A stretch of DNA of 29,152 nucleotides from Pigoraptor vietnamica (lineage: Eukaryota > Opisthokonta > Filasterea): contig CALSCQ010001263.1 in NCBI GenBank assembly GCA_943704525.1, positions 1 through 29,152 on the forward strand, given 5' to 3'. Shown in pieces: positions 11,254 to 21,550 of this stretch. Numbering within the stretch: position 1 is the first letter of the stretch; every line of letters starts with the position of its first letter. The notes under the pieces are model-generated. The model was not told where the DNA came from, made no database searches, and saw only the letters and a list, made by a program, of their open reading frames with translations. The translations under genes were made by a program, and so were the position numbers.

Positions 11254-13530
11254 TGTGTGTTTGTGTTTGTGTGTGTGTGGCGGGCATGGGTCAACCACGT
11301 GTGTCATCAGTGTCTGTCACTCACCTTCCTTTCCCCGCCCCGCGCAGTCGTTCCCCAATCGGACACGGTCAACTTCGGCCCCACGGGCTCCTTCATCCTC
11401 CACTCGAACCACCTCTTCGACCAGGCGGCAAACGTCTCGCTCAAGTTCCGCTTCAAGTCGCAGCGCTCGGGCACCCTGTTCGCGGGTCAGTCGGGCCCAT
11501 CCAGCTTCGTGTTCCTCCGTCTCGACGCTCTTGGTGCGCAGCTCATCCTCAATCTCGGCGGCGGTGCCGTGCTGGCCTCGAAGGCCGGACAGTTCCTCGA
11601 CGGCCGCTGGCACTCGCTCGAGGTCGACATTCGCACGCCGTTCGTGACGCTCTCCGTTGATGGGCTCTCGTCCACTCTCATCGCGCCGGCGTCGTCGACG
11701 GGCCTCGATCTCCCCGACCAGTTCCAAATTGGCAACTTTGGTGGCTGTATTACCGTTCTTGGCATCCAGGGTCGCAACCTTACCGGCGGGCTCTTCCGTC
11801 CCGTCAAGATTAGCGACTACTACTGGGGCTGCCCGCTCCCCGACATCGAGTTCACGATCGGTCTCGTGCCGACGGGCTTCTTCAGCATCCCCAAGAATCG
11901 GCTCAACCAGCAGAAGGACGTTTGGGTCAAGATGGACTTCCGCACGGCCGTGCGCAACGGCGACGCGCTCCTCTTCCTCGCCGGTTCGACGACGCTCAAC
12001 ACCGAATTCCGCGTGTCGGCGTCGGAGGCTGGCGTCACTCTCAAGGTGAACTTTGGTTCGGCGCCCCGCTACGTCTTCGTTCCGGGCGAGTTCGCCGACG
12101 GCTTCTGGCACACGTTCGTCGCCACCATCAACGCCGGCAAGCTCATCCTCACGGTGGACGACGTCACCCGCAACGGCGTGGGACTCTACCCGGCGAACGT
12201 CAAGGCGATGCGCACGAACGGTGCCATGACGCTGGGCGGCGGGTTCACCGGCTGCTTGCGCAACCTCATCATCAACGACGAGACTATCAGCTTCCGCGAG
12301 ACCAACGCGGCGGGCCTCGGTTTCCAGTACGGCTGCCCCGCGAACTCGGACGCGTGCTCGCTGACCCCGTGCGTCAACGCGGGCAAATGCTCCAACACGG
12401 TCGCGGGTAACTACTCGTGCGCGTGCGTCCCCGGCGTGTACGGCACGTACTGCCAGCAGTCCCGCACCAACACCATCTCGTTCACTGGCGACGGCTACCT
12501 CTCGCTCAACGGGAACCCCTTCACGATCATCCGCCTCAACACGATCACGTTCTCGTTCAAGACGTCGTCGGGCGCCGGCCTGCTCTTCTACACGGGGCAC
12601 CGCGGCGACGACCAAATCTACATGAAGACAACCGACGCCGGCGGCCTCGTGATCGGGTACGAGCTCGGCAGCGGCATTGGCGAGGTCGCCGCCCCCGGCC
12701 CGTACAACGACAACCGATGGCACTACGTCGTCGTGACGCGTGTGGGCAAGAAGTCGACGATCATTGTCGATGGAAATCTCGCCGTCGTCGGTGAGATTGC
12801 CGGGTGGGCGCAGGCCTTGAACATCGACCCCTCCGCCTCGCTCAACATCGGAGGCCTTCCCCCTGGCGACACGTCCGTCGCCGTGCCGCGCTTCAACGGG
12901 TGCCTGCGCGAGCTTCGCGTGGACGACAAGATGGTGGACTTCAACGGCGTCGGCCTCGTGCAGCGCAACCGCCGGTTCGGCTGCGCGTCAGGGGCGATCG
13001 CCGAGGTTGGCTTCGCGAACGGCTACATGTCGTTTGCGCCGTTCAACCCGCGCGGCGAGAGCACCATCTCGCTGTATTTCCGTACGAGCAAGGCCAACGG
13101 GACGATCGTGTACGGCGGACAGGCGCCGACGTCGACGGACTTCGATTACATCACGCTGTACATGCGCAACGGGCAGGTCTTCTTCGAGTTCTTCGCCGGT
13201 TACGACAACGTCGTGGCGTTCACCAAGCAGCGTTACGACGACGGCGCCTGGCACCAGGTCACCGCCACGCGCGTGGGCGGCAACAGCATCCTCTACGTCG
13301 ACACGGAGCGCGTGCGTGCGTTCAGCGCGGACAAGGAGGGTCGCGTCAAGTCGGTCGATCTCACGGGACCGCTCTTCATCGGCCGTGCTGACAACGGGCG
13401 CGCCAACTGGCCGTTCTTCACGGGCTGCGTGCGCGAGGTTCTCCTATCCTCCGTCGGCGTGGGAACGGTCAACCTCGACCTCCACAACCCGCTGACGAAG
13501 AGCAACGTGTTGGACTCGTGCGCGCCGTGA
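8550..13530 (+). CDS. Secreted amidoligase / EGF / laminin-G fusion protein
   Basis: Exons 8550-8646, 8994-10997 and 11348-13530 join in phase (1, 1) to 1427 residues. Residues 1-28 are a signal peptide ([17 protein letters not shown], then YVC). About 36-330 match the Amidoligase_2 family, GS-fold COOH-NH2 ligases that use ATP to form amide bonds: FGLELEY (38-44), YWVDP then [15 protein letters not shown] with H166/H168, and VEFRAF with E299/R301. An acidic (NDDDDEYE) and Lys/Arg-rich linker follows. Next come four EGF modules (about 540-700), laminin-G 1 (706-861) and 2 (865-1032), an EGF module (1035-1070), laminin-G 3 (1078-1247) and 4 (1253-1427). No C-terminal membrane anchor or GPI signal is visible, so it should be secreted. 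EGF and laminin-G modules normally bind glycans and matrix proteins. The substrate is unknown. Internal M36 is a possible alternative start that would drop the signal. Confidence 0.85.
11109..11280. repeat. (TG)n microsatellite in intron
   Basis: This TG/CG-interrupted tract lies in the 10998-11347 intron between the EGF and laminin-G halves of the amidoligase gene. The ORF that reads through it is not coding. Confidence 0.95.
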
Positions 13531-14282
13531 GCAAGCCGCGCGGCTTCGTCGAGCGAGTAGTCGTTATGTGTTGTTGTCTGAAGGGTGTCGCCGCGGCGAG
13601 CCTTGCTGGCGTGCCATGTGCAGCCCTTGCGTGCGTGTGTCGCTTGAACGTGCGGGGCGTCTCCTGTGTTGCGCGTAGCTTTCTTTCCTCGTTGTTTCTC
13701 CTTTCCGTTTGTTTATCGCGCGTTGTGTTTTTGTTGTCCGTCCAACCTTAGTTCTCAGCGCCTGCGCTCCAGCGCAACTTCGGCGTCCACTTTCATCAGG
13801 CGACGAGGCCGGGCTAGAGCTGCCCGTGCCCCTCGCGTCCGTTGCGCGTGTTCCTGCATCGCGTAGAAACAAATATACGCCAATTCTTTGCCGTACAAAC
13901 GTCTAACAGTTGCGGCGCTCGCGTCGTTTTGCGAGGGAACGGCCATGTCACCCTGCGATCACGTGATAGTTGGCTAATTACATCCGGGGTGGCTTGGTGA
14001 CTTTTTGTGTTGTGCTGCCGGCTCGTTATCGCGGCTTTGCGACTTGCATTTACTTTCGCTCTCGCTCTGTCCCTTCTTTCCGGCGACTGTATTGTGCGTG
14101 GCACTCTAGGCATATTCCCTCCACCCGCCCTCCGCACCCCTCTCCTCTCCGACAAAACTCCACTCACATACAGCCGCAAATTGCGGGCACGCAACGGCGA
14201 ATTGCGCACAAATGGCTGCCGACCGACGCGTTGTCTGAGGAATCTTTCGTGCGAACCGCCCCTCGAAACGGGCGCGCATACA
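13531..14282. other. Intergenic region between two plus-strand genes
   Basis: This holds the 3' flank of the amidoligase gene and the promoter side of the next gene. A TCACGTGA palindrome lies at 13959-13966. I see no supported exon. Confidence 0.5.
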
Positions 14283-15607
14283 ATGGGGCCGTCTGCGCGC
14301 GCGAGAATGCGGCCGTTTCTGTCGCCCGTGCCGTGCCTGTCGCTCGTGCTTGTGTGTGCATGGCTGTCGGCATCGCCGTCCTCGGCGGAACTCGCGTGCA
14401 CAAACGGCGCCAACGTGAAGGACACCCACCACTACTACAACTTCCTCGTGCGACGCGGGGCAGGCGACGACGGCGATCACGATGCGCTGAATAGCGGCAC
14501 GGCGGGTGTTGGCGTGGGAGACGTGCTCGAGGACCTTCGGCTGCCGACGACCCTCAGCGCGGTCGGCTCTTACACTTCGTCCGACTTCAGCTTCATCTAC
14601 TCCGTGGTGCCTCTCGCAAACGCAACGGTCGTCGCGGGCTTGAAGACGAGGGCCTCCAATGACACTGAGTACGCGTTTGGCGTGCTCGGAATGGTCGGGG
14701 CGTCCGGACAGGCCGTCCCCCTCCTCAAGTCGCCGTCGTTCGCGCGCAACTCGTCGCGTGTCGGCGCTGCCATTGCGCCGGCGTATGACGCGGGCACAGT
14801 GGGCAAGGCGTATCCCTCGTCGTTCTTCGTGGCCATTGAGCGACCGACTGCACAGTCGCCGGTCGTGTCGACCCTCTCCGTGGGTCTGTACGACGCTCAG
14901 AGGGACGCGATCGCCCTCGAACTCGCGTGGCCGGACGGCCCCCTGCGGGAGCCCGTCTTCTTTTCCAACGGCACGCTGGCGCGCTTCAACGAACTCAACG
15001 CGTCGTACGTTTTGTCGGCTGCGAACGGCGACGTGGAAGAGCCGTACAACATTTTCACGAGCCCTGTGGACGGCTCCGTTTACGTCGTCGTCCGCCACGC
15101 GCACTCGCGCGGCGTGCACGTGTTCTGCTACGACGCACCCGGCGATGCCAGCGCCGCGCCCTCGTTCCGTTGGCGGACGCTGCTGTTTCCGGATGTGGAC
15201 GCTCCGTCACTCCTGACGTCCTCCATAATGGCGTCGCTCGACTTCGACGCAGACACCGGCGACCTCTTTGCGGTCGTCAAATTTCCCGACCTCTTTGCGC
15301 CGTCGGCGATTGTGTACGAGTTTCTGCAGTACGCTGCGCCGGGCCTGTCGATGGCCAACATGACGTCCATGGCGCCCCATCTCGTGTTCCGTTTGGACCG
15401 CCCAACAGGGACGGTGAGGTCCGTTGCGTGGAATGTGCGCGCGGACGGCGAAGTTGTGGCGGTCGCGGGCGCCTCTGTCGGGGGCGGCGAGTTTGTGCTG
15501 CTTTCGTCGATGCTCACCGAGCGAGGAGAGAATGCGCTTCTTTTGCGGCGCATCTCCATGCCCGCATCCGCGGTCGCGCTCGCGGTGACTGGTGAGTGCG
15601 CGGATTG

Positions 15608-15678
<71 letters not shown>

Positions 15679-15689
15679 TGTGTGTGTGT

Positions 15690-15725
<36 letters not shown>

Positions 15726-15749
15726 GATTGTGTGTGCGTGTGTGTGTGT

Positions 15750-15792
<43 letters not shown>

Positions 15793-16928
15793 GCCTGTGT
15801 CTGTGTATATGTGTCTGTGGGTGTGCGTGGGGAGTGTCTGGTCGCCTTTGTCTATCTCTGTTCGTCTCTGTCACTCGCTAATCCGCATTCCCTCGCACAG
15901 GTGCGTGCCCGGCCGTTGTCGTCGACTCGTGCCAGCTCAACATCATCACGCACAGCACACAGGTCACGTGCAACTTTGCGTCGTCGTACACATCCGGTTG
16001 GGCGTTGGCGAAGATTGCGCCCGGCACGAGCGGTCCCCTCGCCGGCAAGCTCGTCATTGGCGGCACCGTCGGCTTTCTTTCCGCGTTTGCGACGACGGCG
16101 GATGTGCAGGGCGGTTACGCTTTCATCGCGTACGTCGACGTCGGGGCGATATCGTATTCGTCCGCGGGAGGGCCCAAAGTGGTGCGCGTGCAGGCGTACG
16201 GCGTCGCTGGGACGAGCAACTCGGTCGACATGCTCGCGGTGTATCGCGATCCTCCCACTGGCGCGGCGATGGTGTATGCGGCGACGACGATAGCGAAGCA
16301 GCGGACGACGGGAACGGACGCGTGGTCGCAGCACTCGCTGGTCGTGGCGTCGGCGTTTGCGCCGGGCACGTGGATTCCCTGCGGTGCGTGTGCGTGAAGT
16401 GTGTGCGTGCGTGTGCGTGAAGTGTGTGCGTGCGTGTGCGGCCGTTTTCTTCTACCCAAGCCAGCGCCTTCGCAATGTGCATGTCTCTCCCTTTGTCTCT
16501 CCGTGTCTTTAGCCTCTCACCTTCGGCTGTTCTAGCGCTGACTGACCATCGCATGTTCCTCGCTCCCTAATGCTCCCCGCTCGCCCGCAGACGCCGCCTC
16601 CTTCCCCTACGGCGCGGATGGATGGGCCAACTGCTTCATTCCGCCGATACCCTATTCCCCGGGCTCTTGCCTCGAGTACTGCGTCAACGCAGTGTGCGGC
16701 GCAGAGACGGTGCGTCTGGACAACGGCATTCGCACGTCGACCATTCTAGGCGTTGCGCTCGGCGTGTCCCTCGGCGTCGTCGTCGTCGGTGCTGCATTGC
16801 TGGTCACGTGGCGGCGACGAAGGCGGCGGCTCGCTCAGGAAAACGCGCTGTCGATTGTGCCCGAAGTGCGCGTCAGCGAGACGCTTGCCACCGTGCGCGA
16901 GGACGACACGGAGCCCTTGCTCGGATGA
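14283..16928 (+). CDS. Type I membrane glycoprotein with acidic dileucine tail, family unknown
   Basis: Exons 14283-15591, 15901-16383 and 16591-16928 join in phase 1 to 709 residues. The N-terminus is a signal peptide (LSLVLVCAWLSASPSSA). The lumenal part has at least six N-glycosylation sequons (NAT, NDT, NSS, NGT, NAS, NMT) and recurring strand-like segments. Membrane-proximal cysteines follow (SCLEYCVNAVCG). One transmembrane segment spans about 648-670 (ILGVALGVSLGVVVVGAALL), then an Arg-rich stop-transfer stretch and a 39-residue tail ending DDTEPLLG. DTEPLL fits the [DE]xxxL[LI] signal that AP adaptors read for endosome/lysosome sorting, so an endolysosomal or surface-recycling protein is inferred. 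I recognise no enzyme motif; a beta-propeller-like ectodomain is only a guess. The first intron carries a long TG repeat right after its donor. Confidence 0.8.
15604..15795. repeat. (TG)n microsatellite starting at an intron donor
   Basis: A TG tract with a repeated GTGCGGATTGTG interruption begins just inside donor GTGAGTGCG of the 15592-15900 intron and fills about two thirds of it. Confidence 0.95.
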
Positions 16929-17350
16929 GGAAGTGGTGGGCGCCGCGTTTCCAAATATGTGCCGGTTGGCGCTGGCCGCTGCACTAATTTGGACAGAGGG
17001 ACTCATAGCATAGCCCAGTTTGGCTCGGTCGTCTGTCGTGCGGCCCATGTCTTTGAAGCGCACATCCGGCGGGTGTTGCATTTTATTGCCTTCGCTCTGC
17101 CCCAAGTTGTTCGCTTTTGTACCGCTTATTCTCTGCGCCGCGTGCGGCGTTGCGGGCGTCTGCGCGTGCGCCAATGTATATTCTGCGTGTGCGTGCTTTT
17201 GCGCGGGTGAATCTTGTCATTTCATAAATTCCCTTCCGGCTGTGACCACGCCCAGCATCGTTGCGCGAGTGATCGGGAGGTCGCCGACGTGTTGTCGCTA
17301 GGGCGTGTGCGCTGCTTAACGTCGCTCTCTCTCTCTGCCCTCCGAGGAGC
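16929..17350. other. Intergenic region
   Basis: 3' flank of the membrane glycoprotein gene. I see no supported coding or RNA feature. Confidence 0.45.
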
Positions 17351-17800
17351 GTGCGCACGCTCTCGTTGAGCTATTCCAGCACAATCCGGGACGTTTCCGC
17401 GCTCGACCACGTGCACCCTCACTCTCGATATGTGTGCGGGTGTCGTCGATGTCTCCGCGCTCGCGCATGTGCACATGCTCACTCTGAGCTACTGCGCGGG
17501 TGTGCGGGACGTCACGTCACGTGTCGCGTGCGCACGCTCACTCTCATCTCGTGTGACGGCATCCCGGACGTAATCGTCCTCGGCTCCGTCCACACGCTCA
17601 CGCTATCTCGTCGTGCGTGGTGTAACAGACGTCAGCGCCCTTGAGCCGTTCACACCCGACACGGCCGGACGTCTCTGAGGTCGGCAGCGTTCACACGCTC
17701 ACTCTGTCGCACTGTCCGGCTGTTGTGGGCGTTGAGTGCCTTCACGGCAAGGTCCACGCGCTCACTCTGCGGAATGTGCGTCCATCCGTGCGTGCGACTC
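17351..17800 (+). pseudogene. Decayed 20-residue leucine-rich repeat array
   Basis: The core G[TC][GTC]CACxCTCACTCT recurs at 17351, 17411, 17469, 17528, 17588, 17648, 17689 and 17752, mostly 58-63 bases apart. Translated piecewise, the units fit VxTLTLxxCxGVxDVSALxH, a 20-residue leucine-rich repeat. They fall in different frames and are interrupted by stops, and no start codon, signal or flanking domain is visible. This is best read as a fragment of a tandem-repeat gene that has lost its frame. Frame errors in a real gene are the alternative, but the several small length changes make that less likely. Confidence 0.6.
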
Positions 17801-18069
17801 CCAGACTAGCATTCATTAGTAACGGCCGGTGTTGATACGGAGTGCAAGGGTCGTGCACACCGGTCGTGCGCACTCCGCCGACTGTCCAGTTTCAGGCCGT
17901 CTCCCACGGAAGCCAATCGCATGAGCTCGGCATTCATTTCGTCACACACGCTTCAGTGGCAGCCCTTCAACACCCCCCGTTACTGCCGGTTCGTTGCCTC
18001 TACAACTAAAAGCATCTGTCAGTTCGTTACTACGAGCGTCGTAGTCGCCCATCTTACCGTCACTGACCT
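17801..18069. other. Intergenic region downstream of the coiled-coil gene
   Basis: No gene is supported; it holds the 3' flank of the minus-strand coiled-coil gene. Confidence 0.4.
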
Positions 18070-18947
18070 TCAGTTCGCACGCCAGTGCTCCCATCGCTGC
18101 GTGATCGACGCGCTCGACTTCAGCACGACCCAGTCCACCTTGTACCGGTCGCACATGTGCTTCAAGAGGTACTCGTATTCGCGCGACAAGCCGAAGATGG
18201 GCACAGCCAGCTCCAAATCCGCCGTGTTTTTCGCCTGCTCCGCGATGTCCTTGTTGGAGATGGAGGCCATTAGCGACCCCAGGTTCTCCAGTCGCGACTT
18301 CTGCGCGTCGGCCGAGAGGTGCGAGTGCAAGTCGCATACGGTGCCCGCAATCGACTCGATTATTGCCTTGACGCGAACCGTGTCGCCGTTACGAAACGCA
18401 ACGACGAGCTCATCACTCTTGTTAACGCACCGGCCGCAAACTGCTTGAGCATGCCGGCACCGCATTCTTCGCCGTACAACTGCCCGCGCCCGTCCATGTT
18501 GAGCACCTCCATCCACAGCTCCCTTCGGCCCACACGCACGAGGCAGTGGCGCTTGTATTCAAACTCGTCAACCACGCCGCGACAGTGCAGCATGTGGACG
18601 CTACGGAGGATTTGTCCCTTGACGAACTTCAGCGACGTTTCCAGCCGTGCGACATTCGAGTCAATGTCCTTCCGAACTGCCGCAAGCACGCTGTCCACAC
18701 GCACGAGCTCCTCCTCCACACTCGCGAGCTCATTATTGAGCGCGACAAACGGCGGATGCACGACGGACAGCACTGCGCTCAGTAGCTCTGGTTTGCCTCT
18801 GAGAACGAACCTCAGGGCGAGTGTGAAGTCCTTCGGCGCCTCTACGTTGGGCAGATTCGCGGACTGTCGGACAAAGGTTGCGGCACTCACGCGGGCGCGC
18901 ACAAGGGCGACGTGAGCTACGATGCGCCTGCACACAGTGTTAAACAT
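18070..18947 (-). CDS. Coiled-coil protein, possible mitochondrial presequence, internal frame change
   Basis: The first part (ATG 18947, open to 18360) starts MFNTVCRRIVAHVALVRARV, an Arg-rich, acid-free amphipathic stretch typical of mitochondrial presequences. A heptad-like helix around NNELASVEEELVRVDSVL follows. The second part, in another frame (18516-18070), continues with NKSDELVVAFRNGDTV and ends EHWRAN. The two look like one protein of about 280 residues, with the change of frame between about 18470 and 18415. No ordinary intron fits: a 20-base interval bounded by GTG and CAG would restore frame but is far shorter than any other intron here. A sequencing error, a real frameshift or a very small intron are all possible. 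No family is recognised. Confidence 0.5.
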
Positions 18948-19285
18948 TTTCCGAAAGCGCCTATGGCCGCGGTGACGAGGGAGGCGCGGACGGCGCCGTG
19001 TTAGCGGGACACTCGAGCCTTCTTCTTCAGCTCGATGTAGGGAAGCGAACGAGCGGACGCGCGCCTCTTGTAACGCCCGTCCTAGCGTAACAAAGCTAAC
19101 ACCCCGGATGCAAGAGAATGTTACACACTACTGAATTCAAAAAAGTGCCGCGGCGTGCGCTGGGCAGCCTCTTGTCTCAGGCACATCCCGCGAGTTCTGC
19201 CTGCGCCGAACCAACCTTTCGTCGCATCCATCGTGGTACTTGTAGTGACTGCGTGTCAGCCTCCCACTGCTGCATAGCTGTTGGG
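18948..19285. promoter_or_regulatory. Divergent promoter region
   Basis: This 338-base gap lies between divergent start codons (minus-strand coiled-coil gene, plus-strand EFCAB11 gene), so it should hold both promoters. No TATA box or known element is clear. Confidence 0.4.
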
Positions 19286-19720
19286 ATGGCGTCTGCAGGA
19301 AGAGTCCCGGCGGGTTTCCATGGGACGGCAAGAATGCGCTTATTACCGGATGCGTGTCTCGAGTACTTGGGCTTTGCACGAGCACTCCCGCGAAGAGAGA
19401 TTACGGACGAGTTGCGAAGGGACGTCCAGGAGGTTTGTGTGTGTGTGTGTGAATAAGTGTATGCGTGCATGCGTGTAAGGGTGTGCTTGTGCGTGAGTGC
19501 ATGTATGTGTGCGTGTGTGCATGTATGTGTGCGTGTGTGCGTGCGTGCATGTGAGCGAGTTTTCTAAAGTGCTCACGCGCCTCGCAGACTTTTGACTATG
19601 TGGATGAAGGTTCAAAAGGGTGGCTATTGCGATCCGAACTGAAGCGAGCAATGCTCGTGCTGTATGGACACCCGCCTGCGAAAGTGGGTCCCCCCACACA
19701 CACCCTCGCGCACACAAAGG

Positions 19721-19782
<62 letters not shown>

Positions 19783-20794
19783 CGCACACAAACACCACAC
19801 ACACACACACGCACTCGCACACACACACACACACGCACACACGGAACACAGACACTCACATACACACTTACGCACTCATACACACTCACACACACACACA
19901 CCCACACCCACTCAACACACACACACACACACACTCACACACACACACAAACACGTATATACGCCAAAGCACTGACATATGCAGGCGCTAAACATACAGA
20001 GAACTGACACTGGAAACGGCTTCTCACTCGCAGTACGAAGTGGACGCCTTAATTCCACGTGGCGCGGGGGTGCCAACAAGTGCGTTCTGTGTACGCGTGC
20101 ACACCTTGTCACAGACGCACACGCACTCCGTTTTATCTCACCTGCGTGCGACTGATTATTGTCGCGTTTTGATTTCGACTGACACCGGGCACTCGCGTTT
20201 GGCGCTGCGCACTCAAGGCCTGTATCTTTTTTTTAACCGACACACACCTGCGTGCACATACGCACACCCACACACCGATTCACTCACATTCACGCACACC
20301 TGCGTGCACATACGCACACCCACACACCGATTCACTCACATTCACGCTCACGTACGCCTGCCCAGGTATGACGCGCGATCGATTCGTTTCCCTCTTGTGT
20401 GAGAAGTTGTCGGTAGTGTCGGACGACGAAGACATCCGCCACACGTTTCTTGCATTCGATACTGAATGTGAGTGGGACGTGCGCACGTACAATGCACGCA
20501 CACACACAAACACGCGCGCACACTTTCCCACGCCCATACTCGCAGACCCTCAAGAACACACACACACACACGCGCACACGATCGCGCGAAGGCACTCCCA
20601 CTAAAGCACACCTGCTTTGCGCTGCAGGCAAGGGATTCATTTCGTTTTCGAACGTGCGCGACGCATTTCGGCTCGTCGCTCCGCACATCTCCGAGGAAAT
20701 TGTCGCCGGTGCCTTCGCTGAAGCAGACGGCGACTGCGACGGGCGCGTGGGCTACCGCGAATTCCGACGGCTGATGAAGGGGACATTGTACTGA
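19286..20794 (+). CDS. EFCAB11: EF-hand calcium-binding domain-containing protein 11
   Basis: Five exons (19286-19432, 19588-19683, 20034-20079, 20366-20467, 20628-20794) join in phases 0, 0, 1, 1 to 185 residues; human EFCAB11 has 163. The chain follows the family pattern: VDEGSKGWLLRSELKRAM and LYGHPPAK resemble the human first EF-hand, then YEVDALIP, then DIRHTFLAFDTECKGFISF, RDAFRLVAPHISEEIV and the last EF-hand loop EADGDCDGRVGYREF. That final loop keeps acidic residues at Ca2+-coordinating positions; the first loop is degenerate. The protein is a small calmodulin-like Ca2+ binder whose cellular role is poorly known. The third exon's donor (ACAA|GTGCGT) was chosen by phase; two nearer GT sites either break frame or are poor. 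All four introns carry TG or CA repeats. Confidence 0.85.
19433..19550. repeat. (TG)n-rich tract at an intron donor
   Basis: The tract begins at the donor of EFCAB11 intron 1 and includes a repeated GTGCATGTATGTGTGCGTGT unit. Confidence 0.85.
19697..19952. repeat. (CA)n microsatellite in intron
   Basis: A CA tract with many interruptions fills most of EFCAB11 intron 2 (19684-20033). Confidence 0.95.
20245..20346. repeat. Two-copy 52-base tandem repeat in intron
   Basis: Two nearly identical copies (from 20245 and 20297), each starting CACCTGCGTGCACATACGCA and containing CACACCGATTCACTCACATT, lie just upstream of the acceptor at 20365. Near-identity suggests a recent duplication. Confidence 0.9.
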
Positions 20795-21550
20795 AGTTAA
20801 TGCATAGTTTCTGTTAAGTTATTATGTTATACATGCTTTGCTTCGACAGCGAGATCCGGAAAGCGGCACACTCTTGAGGCTGTCGTAATGCATAGTGTTT
20901 CGGACCAATCTGAAGCGGAATACACGCTGAGCGACGACTAGTGTGTGAGTGAGTGTGTGAGCTCGTGTGGAACCGGTCTGTGCTCGTGAGGTACGGAGCA
21001 AGGGGAGCCATCCACACGAGTCACAGTGCTCAGTTCTGCCACGTGAGAACACGAGGTTTTATTCAAAGTGTTCGCCAGACATCGGCGCGCCCTTCATACA
21101 ACCACGAGTGGGGCCACACGGTGCGCAGCCGACACTTCCCAGCCCCTCTCCCGCTGTCAAAGCGCCGCGTGTGCGTGGCAAGCGCAGCCGACCCAAGCGG
21201 TCAAAACGTCGCGCACCCGACGCACTCGTCCATTACTTGGCTCGACGATGATCCTATCGACTGGCGCCCGTCGGATTCATCTCCATTCAAGCCGCCGAGT
21301 ACCGCAATCGCATGATTGTTCGTGCCGTGTGGACGAAGCATCTCGCAGCAACCGCCAGCACTAGTTGACGGGGTGAGAGGCATATTCGCGGAGCCACGCA
21401 CGGAATGTACCGTCACACAAACAAGTTCCACGTAGCGTCGACTAAGAAGACACCAGGCAAGCACCCGAGAGCTATCGATGCGCAGTCGCACTGCGCACAA
21501 CGAACTACGACTCCGTTCGAACCCGGGGACAACCCCCGAGGGGGTGCTGC
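20795..21550. other. Convergent intergenic region
   Basis: This lies between the stops of the EFCAB11 and Myb-repeat genes. ORFs on both strands here have no recognisable motifs. The Myb gene's C-terminus may extend into it if a short intron exists near 21600-21655. Confidence 0.45.

Noticed and set aside
11317-12723. Minus-strand 468-residue ORF
   Set aside because: It is antisense to the laminin-G exon; the sense strand has clear domain motifs.
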